Below, piece after piece: positions 43,422 to 52,355 of a stretch of 64,000 bases of DNA. A program made the position numbers and the translations under genes. This DNA comes from Flavisolibacter ginsenosidimutans. GTDB taxonomy: Bacteria > Bacteroidota > Bacteroidia > Chitinophagales > Chitinophagaceae. How positions within the stretch are numbered: the first letter of the stretch is position 1; every line of letters starts with the position of its first letter. The notes under the pieces were generated by a model. It made no database searches and had not been told where the DNA came from. It worked only from the letters and a program-made list of their open reading frames with translations. The stretch is taken from assembly GCF_007970805.1 (NCBI RefSeq), contig NZ_CP042433.1, positions 310,001-374,000 of the forward strand, written 5' to 3'.

Positions 43422-43458
43422 GTTGGGTGAAGCAAAAAAAAAATTTGCTTCACCCAAC
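43422..43458 (-). promoter_or_regulatory. Perfect 15-bp hairpin with homopolymer loop before the ECF sigma gene
   Basis: GTTGGGTGAAGCAAA (43422-43436) pairs perfectly with its complement at 43444-43458 around a loop of seven A (plus strand) or T (minus strand). The stem is too stable to be incidental. It lies directly upstream of the region where sigma translation must begin, so it may be an attenuator or translation-control element in the sigma 5' leader. Confidence 0.6.
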
Positions 43459-43653
43459 GCGTTGGTCTTGTTCTGCATCCTGGGATAATCATGCTTGTTA
43501 AAACTATGTCTCTGCTGACCGCAAACAAACGCTTTACGTGATTAGAATTCTTTAAGAAAACTTTCATTCAGTAGTTTCATAACACGGCCTTCGATTCTTC
43601 GAAGGCTTAGTTTTTATGCGGTTAAACAATTGCGTGGTTTTTATTCCTGTCTT

Positions 43654-43686
43654 CGAAACAAAAAAGGCTGCCTGTTCGGCAGCCTT
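43654..43686 (-). terminator. Rho-independent terminator of the large T9SS protein gene
   Basis: On the minus strand AAGGCTGCC, loop GAACA, GGCAGCCTT, then TTTTTGTTTCG. The hairpin begins 24 nt after the stop codon at 43710. The region 43459-43653 between it and the sigma hairpin shows no gene. Confidence 0.88.
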
Positions 43687-43709
43687 GAAATTCCGTTTGT
43701 ACTGATTCG

Positions 43710-46700
43710 TTAATGATTCACCAACAGTTTGGTGCTTTGGGTGCCTTCTGCGCCAATGATCTGAACATAATACAAACCTTCTGCAGGCGATTTCAGGTTA
43801 AAGTTTACCACTTGACCTTTACCTGTTACGTCAACGCTTCTTCTTTCCATCACGGCGCCGGTGCGGTTAATAATCCTGATTTCGACCTTGCCCGCTTTGT
43901 AATTGTTCAGTTGAACGGTAAAACTTCCCTTATTCGGATTGGGGTAAGCAAGAGCACCGCTGCCTTCAAGCATTGTTTCCTTGGTTACCAGCAGCTCGTT
44001 CCGGGACGACGCGATAACGAGGTCGCAGGAGCCTAAATGATCGCCGGGGTGCGTTAACAGATGATCCGGTACTGCATTTACGCTAATCGCAATCGTCTGC
44101 CCGTTGCCCATGTTACCAAGCGGCTTGTGACAGAGATAAACTTTGTTGCCGTTGCCCGGTACTCGTACATCATACACATGAATGGTAACGCTGCACGTGC
44201 TGTTGTAGCCGGCGGCATTTGTCACATTTACAGTAAATGTAAATGTGCCTGCAACGGTCGCAGTAAACACAGGGTTTGCTGTGTTATAGTTGCTAAGACC
44301 GGGGCCTCCGCTCCATGCATACGTGTAAGGCGCACCACAGGCAGGCGCATTCACGTTTAAGGTCAGGCTCTGTGGTCCATAACCAAGATAAAGATTCGTG
44401 GGCACGCCACCCGTGTAAACATTGTTTGATGGAACGGCGGTAATGCTGCAGGGATCTTTTGCAATGTTTAGAACGACAGGAACCGTTACGGACGGCGAAT
44501 TGGCCGAGTTGTTTGTCACCGTAACGCTGCAATTGTAAGTGGCGCCACACAACAAACCTGTTGCATCTACAGCAACCGTTACAGGTGTCGAGCTGCCCGC
44601 AGTTGTTGTGCCTGCAGCCGGCGTTATGGACGTTATCCACGAACAAGCAATGGGCTGCGAGAAACTTACCGCAAGGTTGTTGTGTATAAAGGCTTGGTTG
44701 AAAGCCACCTGAACCCCGGTAACACCCGTTGCGTCTTCTATACCAACCGTTGCGCTGTTCAGTGTTCCCTGCATATCAAGATACTGGTACAGGATTGTTC
44801 CGTCCGAATTTAGAATCACCTCAAAGGTTGTAGGCGGTTGCAAAGGATTACCAAAGCGGCGGATGTTGGTGTATTGAACAATGAACTGGGTGGGTGAAGA
44901 ACGGTAATGAACCGTGCCGCCTCTTGTCGGATCCAGGTCATCCCAGAACGGAGCAATAAGATCGTTTGGCTGGCTGGCGTTTGGAATTGTCGTATTGCTA
45001 AACGCATTATCCGTGCTGCCAAAGGTCAGGTAGCCGTTTGAAGCAATAACGATCTTGTTTTTGAATTGTCCGAAGAAGGGAAAATTAAACGGCAGCGGAA
45101 CTTCAACGCCGTTGTCATCTCCAAGCGATAGGCCATCCTCATCATTTTCACCGACTTCCTTTTCGTCTTCTCCTTCCGTTGCTTCCTGACGGTCAACCGG
45201 AGTCAACAACGTTCCGTCACTGCGGATATCAATCCAATTAAACACGGGACCTCCCGACATGTCGCTCGTTTTGAATTGATACGCGCCACTTGCGGTTGTC
45301 CAGAACAGAGTTTGCGAACCGGCGGGTGCAATGTTGGAAATGTTGAGCACCCCCGAACCCGTTGTGGGCGATGGCAGGTTAATAACCAACGGAGAAGGCG
45401 TCACTTTAATAATTGGCGGGCATGAAATGGTAAGCGTAAAGTTGCCTTTGCTGGTACCGCCACCGTGTACGAGAATATAATAATCAGTGCCGCTTGTCGT
45501 ATTCCATGTAACCGCTGCAAGTTGGCCGCAAGCATTGTCGTTTGCGGTCACGCAAGTCAACGAACCGCAAGTTCCACTGTAAACCGAAAGTTTCGTGTCG
45601 AAGAAGGTGCCGGTACATGTTGAAGCGGTTACAGGATAGCCCGTACCCGTTATCTTGTACCAAACGCCCGGTGCTGTAATGCTCACACCGTTGCAGGTTG
45701 GCGCTGCGTCAAGCGCAGCAAACGATGTGTTTCCTGCAACCGATGAACCGCAACCGACCGTGACGGCATTTATGCAATCATCGTTTGGTGGTGGCGGAAC
45801 GCCGTTGCCCTGGAGATTCACAGTAACCGTTGGCGTGTTGTCGGCGTTGCTGTTGATGGTAAAGCTGGCTGTTTTTGGCCCTGCACTCGAAGGTGTAAAG
45901 GACACGTTGAAAGAGACGCTTCCCAGCGATGGGATAACTGCCGGCAAAGGCGGAAGTCCGCTTAGTGCAAAATCACCACCCGGACTGCTGATGGAATTTA
46001 CCGTCAGGGGTTGGTCGCCCGTATTGGAAACGGTAACTGCAAACGGACCAGCCGTATGTCCAACCGCCACATCGCCAAAGTCAATACTTGTCGGGCTTAC
46101 AAAAATGATTTTGCCCGGCGTCGTACTCGGCGAAAAGATCTTGTCGTAATAGACATTCGGGTCTTTGCGCGGTGCGCCTCCGGCCAGGTCATCGCGGTTG
46201 TCAGACCATACGACGTGAAAATAATTTCCGGCAGCAACCGCTACGTTATAATCACCCATGTAAACGGAATTAATGACCGCATCTCTTCCAAATTCGGGAA
46301 GCGAAGGCACATCACTTACCGCGAAGCTTGGATCAAACGTCAAACTTGCACCGCTTATTCTTGCGATTCTTCCATAGTATTTGAAAAGGTTGTTGGATGC
46401 ATCTTCCTGGCGGCTGTAATAAAAAACACCGAGTTGGCTTCCGTCCGGCATTACCGCAATTGTCGGCTGCCATTGGTCGGTTGTAGTGGCGTCGTCATTG
46501 ACTTTTAGCGGAGCACTCCACGTTGCACCGCCGTCGGTAGATTGGGACAAGAATACATCAGCCTTGTCTGCACCTGCTCCTTTGTTGTCGTAGATTACGT
46601 ATAGATTGCCGCTGACCGGGTTGACGGCTGCATGAGGAAACTCACTGCTCCGGAACCCAGAAGGCGTTGACGTTCCCTGCCTGATTCCTGTAAGACCAAG

Positions 46701-47615
46701 ATCGCCATTGGTGCCGCCAATCAATCCCGAAGCGACAACAACCGTTGCTCCAAAAGTTATCCCCTGATCCGTTGATTTGCGGACTTTAATTTGTTTCGTT
46801 ACCTGGTCAAAATAAAAGGCATACACCGCATGATCGGGTGCAATCACAACGTATGCGCCTTGTACGTTGCCGGCGGCTCCGCTGGCGATGAGTGTGCCGC
46901 CTGATGGGCCAAACGTAAGGCCATTGTCTGTGGAGCGGTACAGGTAAATGCCGTTTCCAGACCCAAAATTTCTGGCCAGCAAATAAACGTTTCCATTGCC
47001 GCCACCGGCGTTGTTATCTACCGCTATCCATTCCTTGTCTTCGGATGAACCGCCGGGTGTAGCGTTCACCGGGGAACTCCACGTAATACCGTTGTCATCG
47101 GAACGGAAAACCTGGATTATGTTTCCGTCGGTAAAGCCCAATGTGGCAAAATAAATTCTTCCGGTGGTGTTGTTTCGGGCCAATGCCGGATCGCCGGCAT
47201 CGCCTCCTGCACTCGGAGGCAATACACCACCGTCGGTGAACGTTGCGCCGCCGTCGCTTGAGTAGGACCATCCGGTAAAATGGTTGGCACTGCCTGCATT
47301 TGAACCGGCATCGTTAAACCCGATGACGACGTTGTTGCCAAAAGCGAGAATTGACGTTTCGCTTTGGGTAAACTGCTGCGTGCCTGAAGCTCCGTTGTTG
47401 TTGTTTACCAACAAATCGGTGCCGCCAGCTAGTGTTCGGCTTGTGGCCGCCGGCTGTACAACTTTTTGTGCTTTACTCTGCCCTTGCACTTTGGCCGTGG
47501 CGCTGGCACGAGCCTGGTCGGTTATCACCGGTAGCTTTCCTTGTGCAAGAAGGGTGGCCGTTGAAAGAACGGTGAGCAATAGTGGAATAAGTCTTCGTAG
47601 AACTTTTCTTCTCAT
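43710..47615 (-). CDS. Large secreted multidomain protein with T9SS sorting domain
   Basis: ATG 47615 starts a signal peptide (LRRLIPLLLTVLSTATLLAQ). The ATG at 47708 would add 31 unrelated residues, so 1301 residues are assigned. Domains in order: sialidase/BNR-like repeats (about 60-500: SYSSDGGATFTDGGVLPPSA); a choice-of-anchor D beta domain (about 510-610: PTSIDFGDVAVGHTAGPFAV); a PPC-like domain with several Cys pairs (about 610-730); a nidogen-like module after an acidic stretch (VPLPFNFPFFGQFKNKIVIA, SNGYLTFGS); PKD-like repeats (SITAVPSNNVYTGGVPT); and a T9SS type A tail (LAYPNPNKGSFTVQLNNYK). It is probably a surface or released adhesin or enzyme. Without sialidase active-site residues identified, no catalytic role is claimed. 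Confidence 0.88.
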   Translation of the reverse strand: MRRKVLRRLIPLLLTVLSTATLLAQGKLPVITDQARASATAKVQGQSKAQKVVQPAATSRTLAGGTDLLVNNNNGASGTQQFTQSETSILAFGNNVVIGFNDAGSNAGSANHFTGWSYSSDGGATFTDGGVLPPSAGGDAGDPALARNNTTGRIYFATLGFTDGNIIQVFRSDDNGITWSSPVNATPGGSSEDKEWIAVDNNAGGGNGNVYLLARNFGSGNGIYLYRSTDNGLTFGPSGGTLIASGAAGNVQGAYVVIAPDHAVYAFYFDQVTKQIKVRKSTDQGITFGATVVVASGLIGGTNGDLGLTGIRQGTSTPSGFRSSEFPHAAVNPVSGNLYVIYDNKGAGADKADVFLSQSTDGGATWSAPLKVNDDATTTDQWQPTIAVMPDGSQLGVFYYSRQEDASNNLFKYYGRIARISGASLTFDPSFAVSDVPSLPEFGRDAVINSVYMGDYNVAVAAGNYFHVVWSDNRDDLAGGAPRKDPNVYYDKIFSPSTTPGKIIFVSPTSIDFGDVAVGHTAGPFAVTVSNTGDQPLTVNSISSPGGDFALSGLPPLPAVIPSLGSVSFNVSFTPSSAGPKTASFTINSNADNTPTVTVNLQGNGVPPPPNDDCINAVTVGCGSSVAGNTSFAALDAAPTCNGVSITAPGVWYKITGTGYPVTASTCTGTFFDTKLSVYSGTCGSLTCVTANDNACGQLAAVTWNTTSGTDYYILVHGGGTSKGNFTLTISCPPIIKVTPSPLVINLPSPTTGSGVLNISNIAPAGSQTLFWTTASGAYQFKTSDMSGGPVFNWIDIRSDGTLLTPVDRQEATEGEDEKEVGENDEDGLSLGDDNGVEVPLPFNFPFFGQFKNKIVIASNGYLTFGSTDNAFSNTTIPNASQPNDLIAPFWDDLDPTRGGTVHYRSSPTQFIVQYTNIRRFGNPLQPPTTFEVILNSDGTILYQYLDMQGTLNSATVGIEDATGVTGVQVAFNQAFIHNNLAVSFSQPIACSWITSITPAAGTTTAGSSTPVTVAVDATGLLCGATYNCSVTVTNNSANSPSVTVPVVLNIAKDPCSITAVPSNNVYTGGVPTNLYLGYGPQSLTLNVNAPACGAPYTYAWSGGPGLSNYNTANPVFTATVAGTFTFTVNVTNAAGYNSTCSVTIHVYDVRVPGNGNKVYLCHKPLGNMGNGQTIAISVNAVPDHLLTHPGDHLGSCDLVIASSRNELLVTKETMLEGSGALAYPNPNKGSFTVQLNNYKAGKVEIRIINRTGAVMERRSVDVTGKGQVVNFNLKSPAEGLYYVQIIGAEGTQSTKLLVNH

Positions 47616-47984
47616 GGCGATTGTTTTTTTGTGGTGAATTGATTTATGGGATAAAACGTTCTGCAAGCAATGCTCGTCTTCGCCGGGTAAGCGTAATGCG
47701 GTGTTCAATCAACAGAAAGCAATTTTAAAAAAGGGAATACGCAAGGTCAAAGTGCAGGGCACTCCCGTGTTTGCATAGCGACAGAAAAAGACGATGTTTT
47801 TTCGGTTTAGCGGCTGAATTCAGGAGGAGGCAGAAATGGTTAAACGAGGAAATTGTACCTTCAAGTTAAGCCATTTTATTATCCGCTGAATTATTTGTTT
47901 TCACGTCAATACAAAAAGTGCGGACGCTTGAGCAATACAGCATAATTGCTGATTGAAAAAACTTGCTTCTTAAAAATCAATGTC
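47616..47984. other. Divergent spacer
   Basis: A 369-bp spacer between the T9SS protein gene and a small lipoprotein gene. It is A/T-rich near 47870-47930 and should hold both divergent promoters, but no clear TAnnTTTG pair and no repeat could be assigned. Confidence 0.4.
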
Positions 47985-48320
47985 ATGAAAAGCATTCAAC
48001 AAACAGCGGCGGAGGCGGTGATCTTTTTGAGTCTTTTTGGCGCTTCGTGCGAAAAGACGGCCAGCAGTTCCGCTTCGCTGAAAGACGCCGTAATCACCGG
48101 CTTTGACCAGCGTGCCTGTCCTTGCTGTGGCGGATTGATGATCAACTTCAGCGGCGAAACGCAGCCTTATACCGGAACCTTTTATTTGGTTGATAACGAC
48201 CCCGCCGAATTTAAAATCAGTACGGCTTCTGCCTTTCCCATCGCCGTTCGTGTGCAATATTCTGCGCTGGATAAATGTTTCGGAAAATACGTTCGCATTT
48301 CAAAACTTGAGCGTAAGTAA
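47985..48320 (+). CDS. Small Cys-rich lipoprotein of unknown function
   Basis: ATG 47985 (111 residues) gives a lipoprotein signal (AEAVIFLSLFGASCEK). The mature part contains QRACPCCGGLMINFSG, a tight Cys cluster, and ends KCFGKYVRISKLERK. The middle (TGTFYLVDNDPAEFKI) reads like a beta-sheet domain. The Cys cluster might bind a metal or form disulfides. I do not recognise a family. It is upstream of the GH31 gene by 95 bp on the same strand. Confidence 0.65.
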   Translation: MKSIQQTAAEAVIFLSLFGASCEKTASSSASLKDAVITGFDQRACPCCGGLMINFSGETQPYTGTFYLVDNDPAEFKISTASAFPIAVRVQYSALDKCFGKYVRISKLERK

Positions 48321-48415
48321 AGCACGAAAGCCAACGGCGCTTCTTTTTCTCGTCAGGATGCCACAGGACGCACGGCCGTTTGTTATCGTCTAACATAGCC
48401 TCTATTTCTCGCTGT

Positions 48416-50809
48416 ATGAACAAAGGTTTTCTTCTTCTTCTTTTTTTGGGTGTTACCGCCTCCATGCACGCACAAAAATTTTCTTCCGTTGACAACGAAT
48501 TTCGTTTTGCAACGGCGAGCAAGGAACTGCGACTTCAATTTTGTACGTCTTCCATGTTCCGTGTGAGAAGCTCGTGGAATAAAAAGTTTGAAGGAGCCGA
48601 ACCCTGGATGGTGGTGAAATACAACTGGCCTTCCGTTTCGGTAAAGGCAACCGAAGCCACCGGTTTTTTTCAATTGCAAACTGCCGATCTTACCATAAAA
48701 ATTTACAAGCCTTCGTTGGCCGTTGACGTTTGGAACAAAGAAGGAAAGCTTCTTTCATCAGAAAACAGCATCAAAGGCGGCGTAACCAAAAGCGGCGACG
48801 CGGTTCAATGTTCAAAACAACTTGCTGCCGACGAACATTTTTTTGGCTTTGGCGAACGCATGGATTTTCTGGACCGCCGCGGCAAGAAGCTTCGGTTAAA
48901 CGTGGGCCGCGGCAGCGGGCTTCCGCACATCATCGGCGCTTACAATATTCTTGAGGCCAACTATTGTCCTGTTCCTTTTTTCATGAGCACGAGCGGTTAT
49001 GGCATTTTTTTTCACAATGCTTTTCCTACGCAATGGGACATGGGCAGCAAACAAAAAGACGCGTACTCGTTTTCTGCCGCAGGTGGCGAGATGGATTATT
49101 ATTTTATTTACGGGCCAAAGTTTGGAAACATTTTAAACCAATACACATCGCTCACGGGCAAAGCGCCGCTGATGCCAAAGTTTGCTTACGGGCTGCACAT
49201 GGGTACGTATGCAGGAGGCACATGGGGTTACGAACAATACACATCCGATGCCTACGTGATTGCGCTGGCAAGAAAACTTCGCGACATGGGCATTCCGGTG
49301 GACTTGCTTTGGCTTGATTCTACCTGGCGAATTTTTGGCGAAGTAGGCGGCAAGGGCGCAACGTCTTTTGAATGGAGGGAAACCTTCAAAAATCCAAAAG
49401 CGATGTTTGATAGCCTGTATGCCATGAATTATAAAATGGTTGGTCTTCATCTTCGTCCGCGTTTCGACAACGGCAAAACCATCAAGCTTTTAGACACGGC
49501 GCAAGGCTTAAAATACACTTATCCAGAAGGAAATTATGCCGGTGAATTTGTGAACTTCTTTGATTCATCGTCGGTTGATTTTTGGTGGAAGCACGGTGTG
49601 CAACGCGTGGCAAACATCGGTGCGAAATTTTTAAAAACAGACGAAGGCAGCGCCTTTGGCGGCCTTGCAAACGAAAGCGATAAAACAGGGCCACAAGGAA
49701 AAGACATTCCGGAACTGCACAATCTATTTCCCATTGCTTATGCCAAAGCGCCGTACGAAAAGTTTCAACAATACAACGGCATTCGCGGGTTGAATCAAAC
49801 ACGAGAAGGTTATGCGGGCATCCAGCGTTATCCCTACATTTTTGCCGGCGACTGGCCAAGCGAGTGGCAATATTTTGCACCGGTCATCAAAGCCGGTTTG
49901 AACATTGGTTTGTCGGGTGTAGGCAACTGGGCGCATTGCGCAGGCGGCTTTGAGCACGTGGCCGACCCGGAGCTTTATATCCGCTGGATTCAGTTTGGTA
50001 TGTTCAGTCCTGTGGCACTTGTTTTCGGCATGGATCATCCGGGCTACAAAGAACCCTGGGCTTACGGCGAAGACGCTTTGCGCAATTTTAAAAAATACGA
50101 TTCGCTGCGTTATCAATCGTTGCCTTACATCTATTCGAATGCGCATAAAATGTACGAAACCGGCGAACCATTGATGAAGGCTTTGGTATTCGATTACCAG
50201 GATGATGAAAACGTTTACGAGATTGGCGATCAGTATTTGTTTGGAAGGGATTTGATGGTTTGTCCGGTTACCACAAAAGGCGCACAAACACGAACGGTTT
50301 ATTTGCCAGAAGGTGATTGGTTTGATTACTGGACCGGAAAAAAATACAGCGGCAAGCGGTACGTAAACGTGGTAACGCCGCTTGATACAATGCCGGTGTT
50401 TGCAAAAGCCGGCGCCATTGTTCCAACACAACCTGCTATGAAATTTGTAGGAGAGAAGCCGGTTGACGTCATCACAGTGGACGTATTTCCCGGCAAGTCA
50501 TCTTCCTTTGATTTGTACGAAGACGACAACAAAAGTTTATCCTATCAACAAAATGATTTTTGCAACACAACCATCTTTATCAACGCAGATGCGTCTCAAA
50601 TTAGAATTTCAAAACCGCAGGGTAAGTTTCTTCCCGCCAAACATTCTTACCTGCTAAAACTGCACGCTTTAAACAAACCGAAAAATGTTTTGGAAAACGG
50701 CGTGGCGCTGTCAGCAAACAATTGGTGGTTCAGCCAAGAAGAAGCGGTGCTTTACATCAAGCCAGCAAAAGACAACACACAGAACGTTGCGTTGACGTTG
50801 GTGCGCTGA
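48416..50809 (+). CDS. Secreted GH31 alpha-glucosidase/alpha-xylosidase
   Basis: ATG 48416 begins a signal peptide (GFLLLLFLGVTASMHAQ), 797 residues. The GH31 barrel is clear: substrate-binding VDLLWLDSTWRIFGEVG, nucleophile D409 in KFLKTDEGSAFGG, acid/base D479 in FAGDWPSEWQYFAP, and GVGNWAHCAGGFEHVADPEL. The C-terminal beta domains are present (GDWFDYWTGKKYSGKRYVNV). GH31 enzymes release alpha-linked glucose or xylose from oligosaccharides, in the periplasm here. An MFS transporter follows 74 bp downstream and a SusC/SusD pair further on, suggesting a small glycan-use region, although substrate cannot be told. Confidence 0.95.
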   Translation: MNKGFLLLLFLGVTASMHAQKFSSVDNEFRFATASKELRLQFCTSSMFRVRSSWNKKFEGAEPWMVVKYNWPSVSVKATEATGFFQLQTADLTIKIYKPSLAVDVWNKEGKLLSSENSIKGGVTKSGDAVQCSKQLAADEHFFGFGERMDFLDRRGKKLRLNVGRGSGLPHIIGAYNILEANYCPVPFFMSTSGYGIFFHNAFPTQWDMGSKQKDAYSFSAAGGEMDYYFIYGPKFGNILNQYTSLTGKAPLMPKFAYGLHMGTYAGGTWGYEQYTSDAYVIALARKLRDMGIPVDLLWLDSTWRIFGEVGGKGATSFEWRETFKNPKAMFDSLYAMNYKMVGLHLRPRFDNGKTIKLLDTAQGLKYTYPEGNYAGEFVNFFDSSSVDFWWKHGVQRVANIGAKFLKTDEGSAFGGLANESDKTGPQGKDIPELHNLFPIAYAKAPYEKFQQYNGIRGLNQTREGYAGIQRYPYIFAGDWPSEWQYFAPVIKAGLNIGLSGVGNWAHCAGGFEHVADPELYIRWIQFGMFSPVALVFGMDHPGYKEPWAYGEDALRNFKKYDSLRYQSLPYIYSNAHKMYETGEPLMKALVFDYQDDENVYEIGDQYLFGRDLMVCPVTTKGAQTRTVYLPEGDWFDYWTGKKYSGKRYVNVVTPLDTMPVFAKAGAIVPTQPAMKFVGEKPVDVITVDVFPGKSSSFDLYEDDNKSLSYQQNDFCNTTIFINADASQIRISKPQGKFLPAKHSYLLKLHALNKPKNVLENGVALSANNWWFSQEEAVLYIKPAKDNTQNVALTLVR

Positions 50810-50883
50810 TTTATGCATAATGAGACGAAACAACCAAACAAGTTTTAAACGATATAGTACGTCTGCTGATTAGTTTTGCCGGC

Positions 50884-52035
50884 ATGAGCGAAACCGTTCT
50901 GCGAAACGCAAGAAGAAAACAACGCTGGATCGTCATTGCCTTCTTTTTCTTTTCGGGCATTCTTGCCGCTACGTGGACTTCACGCATTCCGGATATACAA
51001 CAAAAACTTGCGCTCAGCAACGCCGCATTGGGCACGGTACTGTTTTCAATTCCCGTTGGTTTGATAGCCGGTCTTTCCGTAGCCAGTTGGCTGGTCGCAA
51101 CTTTCGGCGCAAAAAAGGTCATGATCGGCAGTTGCGTGTGCTGCGCACTAGCGCTTGCGGCAGCGGGCTTTTCTGCCACGCGGTTCCTGCTTATGCCGGC
51201 CTTGTTTTTCTTTGGCGCCTGTCGCACGGTTTTAAATCTTTCTTCCAATGCCGGCGCCATTGAGGTGCAACAGTTATACGACCGGCCCATCATATCTGGT
51301 TTTCACGGCATTTGGAGCGGCGCTTGTTTTCTCGCAGCGGGCCTGAGCACCGGCTTGATTCTTCTTGATGTAAAACCTGCGTTTCAATTTTTATCCGTTG
51401 CGATTCTTCTTGCGTTGGTGGCCCTCTTGTTTTACCGCAGAGATTTGAATAACAATTTAAGCAACGAGAAGCGTCCCTTTTTTGTAAAGCCCGATGCTTA
51501 TCTTTTTTTGCTTGGCCTGATGGCTTTGTGTTCAATGTTGGCCGAAGGAGCCATGTTTGACTGGAGCGTGAATTATTTTGAGAAAGTGATCAAGGCAGAA
51601 AAAACCTTCCGTACCACCGGCTACTTATCCTTTGTGATAACAATGGCTTTTGGACGGCTTGTCGGCGACAGCCTTGTTCACCGCTTTGGCATTTACCGCA
51701 TGTTGATAATTAACGGCGCCATGATGGCGATAGGCTTTCTTTTCGTTGCGGCCTTTCCCTTTGTACTGCCGGCTGCCTTTGGCTGTTTGTTGGTTGGCGC
51801 CGGCGATTCAATCTTGGTGCCGGTTGTTTACCTGCTTGCGTCAAGATCAAAAAAGATGACGCCTAACTATGCTATTTCTTCTGTCACCTTAATTGGCTAC
51901 ACCGGTTTTTTAATCGGCCCGTTGTTGATTGGAAATGTTTCGCAGCGGGTAGGCATGGGCACGGCTTTTTACATTTTAAGTATTGTTAGTCTCTTCATTA
52001 TCTTCTTGACAATGCGGGTAAAGAAGATGGGTTAA
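50884..52035 (+). CDS. MFS transporter (YbjJ-like)
   Basis: A 383-residue, 12-TM inner-membrane transporter. The first helix ends RKQRWIVIAFFFFSGILAAT, followed by WTSRIPDIQQKLALSNAALG, a pattern typical of YbjJ-type MFS proteins. The loop after TM6 and the repeat motif FGRLVGDSLVHRFGIYRMLI mark the second half. Substrate is unknown. Being 74 bp after GH31, it may carry a sugar released by that enzyme, by position only. Confidence 0.88.
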   Translation: MSETVLRNARRKQRWIVIAFFFFSGILAATWTSRIPDIQQKLALSNAALGTVLFSIPVGLIAGLSVASWLVATFGAKKVMIGSCVCCALALAAAGFSATRFLLMPALFFFGACRTVLNLSSNAGAIEVQQLYDRPIISGFHGIWSGACFLAAGLSTGLILLDVKPAFQFLSVAILLALVALLFYRRDLNNNLSNEKRPFFVKPDAYLFLLGLMALCSMLAEGAMFDWSVNYFEKVIKAEKTFRTTGYLSFVITMAFGRLVGDSLVHRFGIYRMLIINGAMMAIGFLFVAAFPFVLPAAFGCLLVGAGDSILVPVVYLLASRSKKMTPNYAISSVTLIGYTGFLIGPLLIGNVSQRVGMGTAFYILSIVSLFIIFLTMRVKKMG

Positions 52036-52176
52036 CGGTTGCTGATTTTTAATCATCATGTCTTGAAAGGCTTTGTGAGCTTCTTGCGAAAGGCGGCTCC
52101 GTTTTCCATCCTGCCAATTGCTTGTTGCATATTGTCCGTTTATATCATACACTCATCTCCTTTAATTCATAGTTGG

Positions 52177-52198
52177 AAATCGAATTTTTATAACTCGG
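52177..52198 (+). promoter_or_regulatory. Putative promoter element of the SusC/SusD operon, shared with 59421-59444
   Basis: ATTTTTATAACTCGG (52184-52198), preceded by AAATC, is repeated exactly (15 of 15) at 59430-59444 upstream of the PepSY-like gene, where AAATC also precedes it. Distance to the start codon is similar (158 and 172 nt). It lies in the 320-bp spacer 52036-52355, which otherwise shows nothing. It could be a promoter for a common sigma factor, or an operator. Confidence 0.5.
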
Positions 52199-52355
52199 TT
52201 TTTTAGCCTCCACGGGCATACCGCGAATGAGATTTATTTGTTGTCTGTGCTTGATTGAGCACACAATCCAACAGCCAACAATGCTTTATGGTTATGCTTT
52301 TTTCCCATACGCAAATTATTCACTGCTTACAATTCCGGCATTCAAACAAACAGAT

